Origin: GCA-2861595 sp035525365
GTDB taxonomy: Bacteria > Actinomycetota > Acidimicrobiia > Acidimicrobiales > GCA-2861595
NCBI GenBank assembly: GCA_035525365.1
Contig: DATLEK010000069.1
Span: forward strand, 1-53,417
Reading direction: 5' to 3'
DNA: 53,417 nucleotides
A program made the translations under genes and the position numbers. The notes beneath the pieces are model-generated. The model saw only the letters and a list, made by a program, of their open reading frames with translations. It did not search any database and was not told the DNA's origin. Each line of letters begins with the position of its first letter. Within the stretch, counting starts at the first letter, position 1. Positions 30,143 through 38,313 of the stretch are shown in pieces.

Positions 30143-31873
30143 CGCGACCCGGTTGTCCCGCCTCTCGCTGGCGCTCCTTATGATCGCCGCGATTGTTGTT
30201 GACGGACAATCGCCAGCTCTCGCCCATTCCTATGCCAGAACGCGGTCCGGAGTCAGCCGGTGGGCGCCTCAGCAAGGGACGGTCGAAGCGGCTTACTACG
30301 ACGCGCTGGACAACAAGCTGAGGTGGACCTTTTCATAGGCCGATCCCCTGCATCAGTCGGAACTTCTTGGACCGCATCGCGGGCTTGAGTTCAAAGCGCG
30401 CACATCATCCGCCTACGCCGATCAGTATGGCGGAGCTGGATATTCGTTTGTGTTTCCATCAGGAAGCCGCGCCTACCGTGATACCCAGGCAAGCGACGAA
30501 GGCTGTTGTGCCTTTGGCGTGGGGGCGGGGAACTCTAACTACTTCTTGCCTGGCTCAGGCTACTCCGCCATGGTATCAGTGCGAAAGACCTGGCTCGCGC
30601 CCGGAAGTCCCAGCATCCGGTGGGATGTTCTCGCCATGACTCTTCAGGAACACGCTCCCGGTTCCAGTTTCTGTTCTGGCAACGAGACCTTTTGCAATTT
30701 TCCCGACTATGATCTGGTGATTGTAAGAGAAAATACCTTCGCTGCAAGCCAATCTGCGACCGTTAGCCGATCCTGGGATGCCAACTCGCTCTACAACCAA
30801 AGCTTCGAAGACGGGTACGCTAGCTACGCCTTTATCAACCCCTCTACCGTAAGGCAGATTGAATGCACTCCAGGAAGTGGCTTTGGCAGCGATTGCTATC
30901 TATCATTGCGACCGGCTGGATCCAGCACTCTCCACTCCGTCTATCAGGATGTCCCCTACCCGGTGCAGCCCGGCGATGAATTCAGCGCTGAGGTTATGGT
31001 ACGTTGCAAAGTTAAACAAACTACTCCCAACTGCGCGGGAACACTTGCCGTTTGGGGTTATGGTGGCGCCGGTCTTACTGACGAACGCCGTAGGCAGAAC
31101 CTTTCGATCCCGAGCGACGGGCAATGGTACCTTTGCAGACTAGACCAAGAGCATGGCTTCGAGGCGGGATTCGTGGAGCGACACAACTTCATCCGGTGGG
31201 AGTTATACGTTTTGGGACCAAACGCACTTGATGTTGATTTTACACACCTTGGAGGTTTTACCGATCGGATTACTGGTACTGCGGGCGATTTTCCATCGAA
31301 GCCGTTATCGCTGCCGACATGCAGTCTGGCTGGCTCATTCGATAACGGGAATAAGAATGTCGCTGGCTATGGGAGGACCAACTTTGTGGGCGAGATGAAG
31401 CTGCGGGGCAATCGCACCGATACCGAAGTTGTGAAGGTGGTTGGGCATCAATTTGATGGTGACCCAACTGAAGTTGGAACCGAGACGGTCTCCTCAGAAA
31501 TCGCTCGCTCGGACAATGAAAGCGTCGGTTGGGTGGAAATCTGGGCGGAACCTCGGGTCGATCCTAAAGCAAGCTCGCACCGGAAACATATGATGTAAAG
31601 TTCGACAATGACGCTTACGCTGACCACTGGATATTGCGTGAATCGTGCGAGTCGAGTCTTGTTGGTACGTCGACGAACCTCGGCACCGTAACAATCGACA
31701 ACGACGGGTATATTTCCGGAGCCGCTGGATCGTACAGATTAGGCTATGCCAGTCGCTGGGCTAAGTTCGGTCTACCAGTCGCCCTTGCAAACGCTAATTC
31801 AAGTGAGGCGGGAATCTGTCTATCTGATGCGGGGGGACATGACGGACACCAAGCCCCACTTAAGCTGATTTGA
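30135..31873 (+). pseudogene. Secreted lectin/CBM-like protein, amber codon and frameshift
   Basis: The GTG at 30135 begins a signal peptide (LSRLSLALLMIAAIVVDGQS; cleavage near ALAHS). After codon 67 there is a TAG (30336-30338), yet the same frame continues without change for another 419 codons, so the two parts are one gene. The middle (about 31,000) has a jelly-roll-like strand pattern with SVYQDVPYPVQPGDEFSAEV, resembling carbohydrate-binding modules. At about 31560-31598 the coding frame shifts: KLAPETYDVKFDNDAYADHW then continues to 31873. Only one amber and one shift are needed to restore about 580 residues. The alternative, three separate small genes, fits less well. Confidence 0.6.
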
Positions 31874-32370
31874 CCACCACGGACGGCAAGTGCCCGGCCT
31901 GATGCCCTGCGCTGGCCACAAGCCGGCGGTGTGGGGCGCGCGATAAGCGGCTCCTCGCGTGGAGTGGGGAGAAGGGCACGCAGGGACACACGCGCCGACA
32001 GTTCGCCGGTCCTCGTCCTTCCCTTGCTGCCTATCGCCCCTGGTCTGGTCATGGGCCTGTTCCGGCCGCACGGGGTCCGGCACGATCCCAGATGGCTTAC
32101 GGTCGCCAGGATGGCGAATGAATGAACCAACCCCTCGTGGCCACGCGTCCCGGCGACGTGTGCGGCGTCGCCGGGACGCCAATTCCGGCGAAACTGTATT
32201 CACTTACTCTTGTTTGTCCCAGTTTGCACCTCACCGGTGCCTGCCAAGATGGCATTTCGGCCATGCCCGATCCATCGAGCGACGCCTCGGGCATTGTGGT
32301 GGGCGACCTTGGCCGGCTCAGCGAAATCGGCGAGGGCGACCAGGGCGATGAGGACGCCGACACGACACGC
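31874..32370. other. Region without a supportable gene
   Basis: About 500 bases. Open frames here are overlaps of one another with no binding site or conserved segment. The stretch returns to high GC. Confidence 0.4.
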
Positions 32371-32640
32371 GGGCTGGTCGTTCGCGGCCCGTGCTACCTC
32401 AGCGTGCGGGCGGCTCTCGAGGACCGTGCGGGCGGATGGCATCGTCGTGGTGGCCGAAGCCGGTCGTCCTCTGTGGCGGCGGACGTGACCGACGTGCTCG
32501 GCTTCCCCGTGATCGCACAGGTACCGGTCGATCCCGCCGTGGCCCGCATCATCGACGCCGGGCCTCCTGCTCGCCCGATTGCACCGCCTGAGCGCCTTCT
32601 TCCGCCTCGCCAGGCTCGTCGAGGCCCAACTTACGGCCCG
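32371..32640 (+). pseudogene. CpaE/TadZ-like ATPase C-terminal remnant
   Basis: Across three plus-strand frames the pieces LVVRGPCYLSVRAALE, ADGIVVVAEAGRPLWRR, DVTDVLGFPVIAQVPVDPAV and DAGLLLARLHRLSAFFRLAR follow the C-terminal half of MinD-superfamily CpaE-like proteins that accompany Flp/Tad pilus genes in actinobacteria. At least three frameshifts separate them, so no protein is made. The N-terminal P-loop is not present. The assignment rests on my recall of the pattern and needs a profile search. Confidence 0.4.
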
Positions 32641-33242
32641 AGACCGCATCGGTGGCCTTGTGAGCGACTTGTGCGGCCTCTCCGACCGTCCCACGTCGCA
32701 GCGCCGCGGTCCTCGTCGGCGGTCGCCGGTCGCCGCTGCCCCATGCGACGCCGCACCCGGCCCGGCCTCCGCCGCCGCCCAACCCGCTCTCGCCTCCACC
32801 CCGACCACCACGCGCCGCCGCCCACCACCGATCCCGCCCCACTGCCGACCTCCGCCCCACTCCACCACCCCCCACGCCCCCCCACCGACCCTCTCCCGCC
32901 GCCCCCTATACCCCCCTATCCCGCACCCCATTCCAACACACACAGATTACGCCGCTTCCGCCAAACCCCCTTTCGAGCGGCCGTCAAACGGGCGCCTCCG
33001 GCACCCTTGGGACACGCTCTGGCGCAGGGGCGACGGGCGTCGCCACGCTCAGTTCACGCCTGCCCGTGGCTTCCGCAGCCCCGACGGCGTCCCGGACCGC
33101 CGATCCGGCTACCGGAATGCGTCCGGCAGGCGGTGAAACTGACTCACTTTGTCCTTATCTTCCCTTGTACGCGCTCCCAGCGAGTCGGCTTGGTCGTGGC
33201 ATCGCGGCCCTGGACCACCCCGTTGGTCCCCGCCCCGGCGGA
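32641..33242. other. Gene-free region with C-rich tract
   Basis: From about 32,770 to 32,945 the plus strand is almost free of G and consists largely of CCAC, CCGCC and CCCC units. The minus strand would form G-quadruplex-like runs. No conserved frame is visible, and the Pro-rich open frames have no signals. Confidence 0.5.
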
Positions 33243-33488
33243 TCAGGCGACAGCGAGAGCCTGAAGATGGCTCAATGCGCCTTGAACGGCAGGAAACCGC
33301 TCGAAGAGTGCCCGGCTGACCTCGGGACCAAGCTCCGCCGGGGCGAGCAAAAACTCGACACCAACCACGGCTCCCTCGCTGTCGATGTCGACGGCCACCT
33401 CGTCGGAGATGTGGACGGTCTTGGTCACCGAGAGGTCGGAGAGCGTGAGATACCAGGCTCGAACGTCTGGGTCGAACTCGACGCGCAT
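33243..33488 (-). CDS. DUF2283 family protein
   Basis: This 81-residue protein matches DUF2283: MRVEFDPDVRAWYLTLSDLS with the downstream VAVDIDSEGAVVGVEFLLAP (about 31-50). Members usually lie directly after a DUF4258 gene, and the pair is often listed as a putative toxin-antitoxin module; here the DUF4258 gene precedes it by 10 bp. The ATG at 33488 is used instead of an upstream start at 33548, which would overlap the neighbour. The gene looks intact while its partner is damaged. Confidence 0.82.
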   Translation of the reverse strand: MRVEFDPDVRAWYLTLSDLSVTKTVHISDEVAVDIDSEGAVVGVEFLLAPAELGPEVSRALFERFPAVQGALSHLQALAVA

Positions 33489-33498
33489 GGCTTCCAAG

Positions 33499-33714
33499 TT
33501 ACCCCTCCTCGTCCCGGTCAGCGACCGTAACCACGACGTCGCCAGCAACGACCACCTTCAGCCGACGACCGGCTGAGGTGCGGCCGAGCACGACCATCCG
33601 GGTGGCTGGCCGGCCCGCGTAGCTCGTTTCTCGGTTGTCGAGAGCCTCGTCCACCTCCGCCGCCTCGATGTGGCGACGGGCCATCTGTTGCTAGGCGTGA
33701 CGGCTGAACCTCAC
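33499..33714 (-). pseudogene. DUF4258 gene with in-frame amber codon
   Basis: From the GTG at 33714 the frame reads VRFSRHA, then a TAG at 33693-33691, then QQMARRHIEAAEVDEALDNR and the rest of a DUF4258 protein to 33499, including the conserved RRLKVVVAGDVVVTVADRDE end. Without the stop it would be 71 residues. A restart at the ATG 33684 could give 61 residues lacking the first strand and its His. DUF4258 proteins are small RelE-like candidates for toxins, so loss of the start may have been selected. Confidence 0.65.
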
Positions 33715-33950
33715 GGACTGTCATCCGGCGAAGCGAACTTAAAGCTGCCTTCGACATTCCGCCGTGCCATTGCTTCGTCCACGAGACGGGGGAAATCGGG
33801 ATTTGCCTCAGCGCGATCGGCGATGAACTGGTCCAGGTCGTCCTGCGGGACGAAGATCTCGTCGAGGCGGTCGCCGGCCCGGCGGTGCTGTTCGCTGACC
33901 GTGTGGAGTGTAGGTGTTGAGGGTGATGTCGATCCGCACCCGGTCGGCAC
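33711..33950 (-). pseudogene. Chimeric ORF: integrase tail fused to antitoxin N-terminus
   Basis: This frame joins TVSEQHRRAGDRLDEIFVPQ, the end of a tyrosine integrase, directly to DDLDQFIADRAEANPDFPRL, the N-terminal helix of the XRE antitoxin at 25473-25790. Upstream the integrase part is frameshifted (STLTL/NTYT region near 33920). The XRE HTH is missing and the frame ends SPDDSP, its stop overlapping the DUF4258 GTG by 4 bp. It looks like a recombination product between the two genes that lie side by side outside the island. Confidence 0.6.
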
Positions 33951-34261
33951 CTCCGCTCGCTATCGCTCACGGACAAACGATCCGTTCCATCTGTGCTCTG
34001 TATCCAGCTGAACTTGCGGACTATCGCTCGCCCTTGCCCGCGTCGCCCTGTCAAGCGTCCCGGTGCTGCCCGAGCTCGTGGCCTTGCATCTTGTCGAGCG
34101 GAGGGAGGCACCTCCCGCGGCCCTCTTCTTGCTCATCGAGGACAACGTGGCCGGGCATCTGGTGCGCGTACTGAGTCGCTCCGGCGACACGGTGCTCGGG
34201 GGAGCTCGGCCGCTCCGACTGAACCATCGAGGTCGGCGGGCACGGCACAGAGGTCGCCTCC
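33951..34261. other. Region upstream of integrase, no gene seen
   Basis: About 310 bases. A plus-strand frame around 34063-34200 (LPELVALHLVERREAPPAAL) has no signals or recognised family. A TAGAAT box at 34262-34267 could be the -10 of the integrase promoter. Confidence 0.4.
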
Positions 34262-34303
34262 TAGAATCACGTCGCTGTGGTTCGTCCACGAGAGGAGCAA
34301 ACC

Positions 34304-35476
34304 ATGAAGCGAGCGAGCGTCCCTACGCCCAGGAAGGACAGCGCCGGCAAGTGGAGTTTCGTCTTCGACTCCGCCACGCCGAACCCGGACGGCACCCGTC
34401 GTCAGGTCCGGCGCCGGGGCTTTGTCACGAAGGGCGCTGCACAGACAGCGCTCGATGTGGCGCTACGAGAGGACCGGTCGCTGACTGGAACGGTCGACGG
34501 CCTAACTGTCGGTTCGGTGCTGGCGCAGTTCGTCCGGACCAAGCGCCTCGCCGGCAAGGCGCCGGGGACGCTGGCGTTCTATGAGTGGGCGGCGAGCCAT
34601 GCTCACGCACGCTGGGGTGGCTGGCCGGCGCTAAAGCTGACGGCCGATCACCTCGACGCCGCCTACCTCGCCATGCTGGGCGAAGCCATGTCGGTGCGCA
34701 GCGTCCAGGCGCTCCACAAGACGGTGAAGGCGGCCTACGCCCTCGCTGTCAACAAGGGCCAGCTCGTCCGCAACCCGGCCGCCCTGGCAACGCCGCCGGC
34801 GACAGTCGAGCCGAAGCGTTGCTGGTACTCACCGGCCCAGGTCGGGACGTTCCTCCGGTACGTGGCCGGGCTCGAGCACCCGCCGTTGCCAACCGCCCTG
34901 CTCGACACCCTCGTGGACACCGGCGGTCGCCGTGGCGAGGTGCTCGGACTGCGGTGGGAAGATATCGACCTCGACGCCGGGACAGCGACTATCACCCGCC
35001 AGATCACGGCGCATCCTACCACCAAGGCGCTGGAGGTTCGCCCCACTAAGCGGCCCCGCTCCAAGTCGATCGTGGGGCTGCATCCCGGGACCGTGGCTGC
35101 CCTACGCCAGCGTCGGGCCCAACAGCACCAGGACCGGCTCCTGATGGGCGCAGGATGGCCCAAGGACAGTCTTCACACGGGGCTTGTGTTCACCTGGCCG
35201 AACGGCGAGGCCATCCACCCGGACACTGTGACGAGGGTGGTCGGTCGGTTGTCGGTTCAGGCAGGACTCCCCCATCTGACTCCGCATGGCCTACGCCACG
35301 CCTTCGCATCGGCGGCACTCAGCGCCCGAGTGCCTGTCGAGGTGGTGGCCGCTCGTCTGGGAAACACGGCCCGGGTCGTCCAGGAGGTCTATGCCCACGT
35401 CATTCCGGCCGACGACCAGGCGGCGGCGCAGGTGGTCGGGGACCTCTACCGGGCGCCGCTTGTGACCGGACTGTGA
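34304..35476 (+). CDS. int: Tyrosine integrase of the tRNA-Pro island
   Basis: This 390-residue protein is a phage/ICE-type tyrosine integrase. It has an N-terminal arm-binding domain (about 1-60, WSFVFDSATPNPDGTRRQVR), a SAM-like core-binding domain (about 65-165) and a catalytic domain (about 175-385). Catalytic residues are Arg209 (GGRRGEVLGLRW), His328 and Arg331 (TPHGLRH) and Tyr363 (EVYAHV). The second His of the usual LGH motif is Asn354 (RLGNTARV), a substitution seen in some active recombinases. GAGGAG precedes the ATG. The gene ends 63 bp from the att repeat in tRNA-Pro, so it is the enzyme that integrated this element. Confidence 0.92.
   Translation: MKRASVPTPRKDSAGKWSFVFDSATPNPDGTRRQVRRRGFVTKGAAQTALDVALREDRSLTGTVDGLTVGSVLAQFVRTKRLAGKAPGTLAFYEWAASHAHARWGGWPALKLTADHLDAAYLAMLGEAMSVRSVQALHKTVKAAYALAVNKGQLVRNPAALATPPATVEPKRCWYSPAQVGTFLRYVAGLEHPPLPTALLDTLVDTGGRRGEVLGLRWEDIDLDAGTATITRQITAHPTTKALEVRPTKRPRSKSIVGLHPGTVAALRQRRAQQHQDRLLMGAGWPKDSLHTGLVFTWPNGEAIHPDTVTRVVGRLSVQAGLPHLTPHGLRHAFASAALSARVPVEVVAARLGNTARVVQEVYAHVIPADDQAAAQVVGDLYRAPLVTGL
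35461..35476. repeat. 16-bp repeat, right copy
   Basis: TGTGACCGGACTGTGA, forming the last codons and stop of the integrase gene, is identical to 26351-26366 at the other end of the island. Confidence 0.5.
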
Positions 35477-35486
35477 CCGCAACGCC

Positions 35487-35514
35487 GAACGCCGCCCCGT
35501 GAGGAGCGGCGTTC
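35487..35514 (+). terminator. Hairpin after the integrase gene
   Basis: GAACGCCGC and GCGGCGTTC form a perfect 9-bp stem around a 10-base loop, 10 bp after the integrase stop. There is no U tract, so termination may be weak or the hairpin may protect the message or the tRNA precursor. Confidence 0.55.
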
Positions 35515-35539
35515 ATGGCGTCTGACCTGCTCTTTTACT

Positions 35540-35584
35540 GTCGGGCTGAGAGGATTTGAACCTCCGGCCTCTTGACCCCCAGTC
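35540..35584. repeat. Right attachment repeat within tRNA-Pro
   Basis: The 45-base copy identical to 26190-26234. It covers the 3' half of the intact tRNA-Pro gene, from the base after the discriminator to the anticodon stem, so integration restored the tRNA. Confidence 0.9.
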
Positions 35585-35615
35585 AAGCGCGCTAACCAAG
35601 CTGCGCCACAGCCCG
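35541..35615 (-). tRNA. tRNA-Pro (anticodon GGG)
   Basis: A complete 75-base cloverleaf on the minus strand. The acceptor stem CGGGCTG/CAGCCCG, D arm GCGC...GCGC, anticodon stem CTTGA/TCAAG with loop CTGGGGG, and T arm GGAGG-TTCAAAT-CCTCT all pair. The anticodon is GGG, reading CCC and CCU. The discriminator is A and CCA is not encoded. Its 3' half is the integration target of the island on its left. Confidence 0.95.
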
Positions 35616-35646
35616 TGACCGGGCCAGGCTAGCCGCTCCTGGTTGC

Positions 35647-35853
35647 CTACAGACGCGCCAACAGCCAGAGCACGCCCTGGTAGGCCCGGAAGGCGAGATA
35701 GGCAATGGTGGCGGCTACCAGGAGCTTGAAGTGCCACGGTGCTTTGGGCTCCGCTTCTGGTGCGCCGGCGGGTTGCCCGCAGCCGGGGCACTGCGCCACG
35801 ATCCCCTCGGCTGGTGGATCGATGTAGCGGCTGCACGACTCACACCACGGCAT
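35647..35853 (-). CDS. Small zinc-ribbon membrane protein
   Basis: This 68-residue protein begins with a zinc ribbon of two Cys-x-x-Cys pairs (CESC and CPGC, about 4-25), a short Pro/Ala/Glu linker, and one membrane helix (about 43-62) near the C-terminus. It is probably a small membrane adaptor; no family name is recognised. It follows the PP2C phosphatase gene by 8 bp on the same strand and so is likely in its operon. AAAGG lies just before the ATG. Confidence 0.72.
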   Translation of the reverse strand: MPWCESCSRYIDPPAEGIVAQCPGCGQPAGAPEAEPKAPWHFKLLVAATIAYLAFRAYQGVLWLLARL

Positions 35854-35861
35854 GACCTTTG

Positions 35862-36947
35862 TCAGACGCGGCGGATGGCGAGGATGGCGACGTCGTCGGC
35901 CAGGGGGGCCGAGGCGAAGTCACGGGCCGCCTCGAGAAGGCCTTTGCACAGGACCAGGAGGTCGTGGCCCGGGTCGCGGCGGAGGAACTGGGCGATGCGT
36001 TCCTCACCGAAGAGCTGGTCGCCCGAACGGGCCTCGGTGAGGCCGTCGGTGTACATGATCAGCACGTCGCCGGGGTCGAGCGGCAGCTCGCGGCTGAAGT
36101 ACGAGCCCTTGGGATCGAGGGTGAGCAGCGGGCCGGTAGCGCGCAGCGGACGGACTTCGCGGTCCTGCCAGATCCACGCCGGCGGGTGGCCGGCGGAGGC
36201 GAAGCGGAGGGTGCCGGCGGTCTGGTCAAAAACAACCGCGCACAACGAGACGAAGTCCTCGGGGCGGCCCTGGGCCGACATCACGAGGTTGAGTTCCTCG
36301 ATGGCCTGGGCGGGATCGCGGTACTGGCGCAGGAACACCCGGAGGAGGTACTTGACCTGGAAGGCGGTGATCGACGGTTCGATCCCGTGTCCGGCAACGT
36401 CGCCGATGACCGCGGCCAGCCGGCTGGCGCCGGTCGGGTACAGGTCGTAGAAGTCACCAGCGAGGGCGCCTGTCCCCGGCTCGTAGACGTGGGCGATCTC
36501 GAACCCCTGGATGGTGGGCAGTTCGTCCGGCGCGAGGCGGGCAGCCCAGCGCATTGGCGTGAACTGGGCGTTCTGGTCGAGCACCTCCTGGGCCCGGCGT
36601 TCGAGCAGCCATCGCTGCTCGGCCAGCCGCGCCTCGCCGAGGATCCGCCGGCCGTAGCGGATGGAAACGCCCACAGGCAGCAGCAGGACGAGAAAGATGA
36701 CGTGGATGGCGGAACCCTTGGTGAAGGAGCTCACGGCACTGACCACGGCGATCAGGCCGTAGAGGATCACGTTGTGGGTTTCCTTGCGGAAGGCGAGGTG
36801 TGCCCCCTGCGCGCCGGGCCCGCTGCTGCCTTCGGTTCCGCTGATCCGGAGCCAGGTGCGCTGGAGGCGGACGGCGGAACGGCCCCAGACCAGTGCGGCG
36901 GCGACGCAAGCCAAGGCCACGATCAGCAGAACGGGCCTGTCCACCAT
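35862..36947 (-). CDS. Membrane PP2C-type (RsbU/SpoIIE) phosphatase
   Basis: This 361-residue protein has two or three N-terminal membrane helices (about 4-22, 58-78 and 80-96), a linker helix, and a SpoIIE/RsbU-type PP2C phosphatase domain (about 130-358). Metal-binding motifs are present as GDFYDLY, GDVAGHG, TDGLTEAR and ADDVAILAIRR. Such enzymes dephosphorylate anti-sigma-factor antagonists in response to stress. No partner genes are nearby. The ATG is eight bases from a TAGGTT box, and CCAGGAG also precedes it. Confidence 0.88.
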   Translation of the reverse strand: MVDRPVLLIVALACVAAALVWGRSAVRLQRTWLRISGTEGSSGPGAQGAHLAFRKETHNVILYGLIAVVSAVSSFTKGSAIHVIFLVLLLPVGVSIRYGRRILGEARLAEQRWLLERRAQEVLDQNAQFTPMRWAARLAPDELPTIQGFEIAHVYEPGTGALAGDFYDLYPTGASRLAAVIGDVAGHGIEPSITAFQVKYLLRVFLRQYRDPAQAIEELNLVMSAQGRPEDFVSLCAVVFDQTAGTLRFASAGHPPAWIWQDREVRPLRATGPLLTLDPKGSYFSRELPLDPGDVLIMYTDGLTEARSGDQLFGEERIAQFLRRDPGHDLLVLCKGLLEAARDFASAPLADDVAILAIRRV

Positions 36948-36969
36948 CTCCTGGGAACCTACCTCGGCC

Positions 36970-38313
36970 TCAGTCGCCCCGCCGGCGCACCCGCAGCTTC
37001 AACGGTGTGGGCCCGAAGCCGAAGTGCTCGCGGATGCGCCCCTCCAGGTACCGGAGATATGGCGCCGGCAGGCTCCGGCTGGCGAAGATGGTGAAGGTGG
37101 GAGGGTCGACGGCGCCCTGGGTGGCATAGAAGATGCGGCACCTCGGCGGAGGATGGGCGGCTTGGGCCTTCTGCAGCAGCTTGTTGAGCTCGGCCGTGGG
37201 CACCCGTCGGTGGTACGCCTCGATGGCGAGGGCCAGCGCCGGGAGCAGCTTCTGCACACCGAGGCCGGTGCGGGCGCTGATCTTCAGCACGGGGGCGTAG
37301 CCGAGGAAGGCCAGGCGGTCGGCGATGTCCTCTCGCACCGAGGCGCGCGCTTCGGCGTCGAGAGTCTCCCACTTGTTGAGCACGATCACGATGGGACTGC
37401 CGGCCGCGTCGATGCGCTCGGCCAGGCGTTGGTCCTGGTGGGTGACACCTTCGCCGGCGTCGATCATCAGCACCGCCGCGTCGGCCCTGTCGATGGCCTG
37501 TAGGGCCCGGACCAGCGAGTAGTACTCGGGGCCGGTGCCCACCCTCGACTTGCGGCGCATGCCGGCGGTGTCGACCAGGCGCAGCGGGCCGGTTTCGGTC
37601 TCGATGAGGGTGTCGATGGCGTCCCGGGTCGTGCCCGGCAGGTCGTGCACCACGGATCGCTCGTCGCCGATGAGACGGTTGAAGAGGGTTGACTTGCCCA
37701 CGTTGGGCCGTCCGACGATGGCGACTGCCGGCGCTCCGTCGGCTCGGTCGTCGTGATCGGGGGCGGCGGCCTCAGGACCACCGAGGTCGATCTGGTCAGC
37801 CGAGCCAGCGGAGTCCTCGTCGGGGAGGAGGCGAACGACTTCGTCGAGAAGATCCCCTGTCCCCCGGCCATGGAGGGCAGACACCGGCCAGGGATCGCCC
37901 AGGCCGAGGCGGCCGAGGGCCCAGGCGTCGGCCTCGCGCCCCTCTGAATCCACCTTGTTGGCCACGAGGAGCACGGGTTTGTCGGAGCGACGCAGGAGAC
38001 GGGCGACCCGGTCGTCCTCGTCGGTGGCACCCACGGCTGCGTCGACCACCAGCAGGAGAAGATCGGCGGCAGCCATGGCCCGCTCGGCCTGGGCGCTCAC
38101 CTGGCGGTCGAGGGGATTGCCGGTATCGAGCCAGCCGCCGGTGTCGACGATGGTGAAGGCGCGGCCCACCCACTCGGCGGGCAGCTCCTTGCGGTCGCGG
38201 GTGACGCCGGGGCGTTCCTCCACGATGGTCTCCCGCCGACCGACGATCCGGTTGACGAGGGTGGACTTTCCGACGTTCGGTCGCCCCACCACGGCCACGA
38301 TGGGCGTTGTCAC
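36970..38313 (-). CDS. der: Ribosome-associated GTPase Der (EngA)
   Basis: This 447-residue protein is the two-GTPase-domain protein needed for 50S ribosomal subunit assembly. G1 motifs GRPNVGKST occur at about residues 10-18 and again near 180, each with its DTGG or DTAG switch and NKVD/NKWE specificity motif; a C-terminal KH-like domain closes it. The GTG at 38313 gives the normal start (VTTPIVAVVGRPN) and overlaps the DUF512 stop by 4 bp. The longer open frame to 38784 overlaps that gene and is not used. Confidence 0.96.
   Translation of the reverse strand: MTTPIVAVVGRPNVGKSTLVNRIVGRRETIVEERPGVTRDRKELPAEWVGRAFTIVDTGGWLDTGNPLDRQVSAQAERAMAAADLLLLVVDAAVGATDEDDRVARLLRRSDKPVLLVANKVDSEGREADAWALGRLGLGDPWPVSALHGRGTGDLLDEVVRLLPDEDSAGSADQIDLGGPEAAAPDHDDRADGAPAVAIVGRPNVGKSTLFNRLIGDERSVVHDLPGTTRDAIDTLIETETGPLRLVDTAGMRRKSRVGTGPEYYSLVRALQAIDRADAAVLMIDAGEGVTHQDQRLAERIDAAGSPIVIVLNKWETLDAEARASVREDIADRLAFLGYAPVLKISARTGLGVQKLLPALALAIEAYHRRVPTAELNKLLQKAQAAHPPPRCRIFYATQGAVDPPTFTIFASRSLPAPYLRYLEGRIREHFGFGPTPLKLRVRRRGD

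Larger units (their letters stand above)
26190..35584. mobile_element. Genomic island integrated at tRNA-Pro(GGG)
   Basis: A 9.35-kb element bounded by 45-bp direct repeats. The right copy forms the 3' half of an intact tRNA-Pro gene, and a complete tyrosine integrase gene ends 63 bp from it. Two small HTH genes near the left end could include the excisionase. No conjugation, replication or capsid genes are recognised; most of the interior is decayed transposases and broken genes. It is likely an old, reduced integrative element. Confidence 0.85.

Noticed and set aside
32122..33264. 380-codon Pro/Arg-rich plus-strand frame
   Set aside because: It runs across the C-rich tract and the CpaE-like relic in mixed frames; no signals or folded domain.
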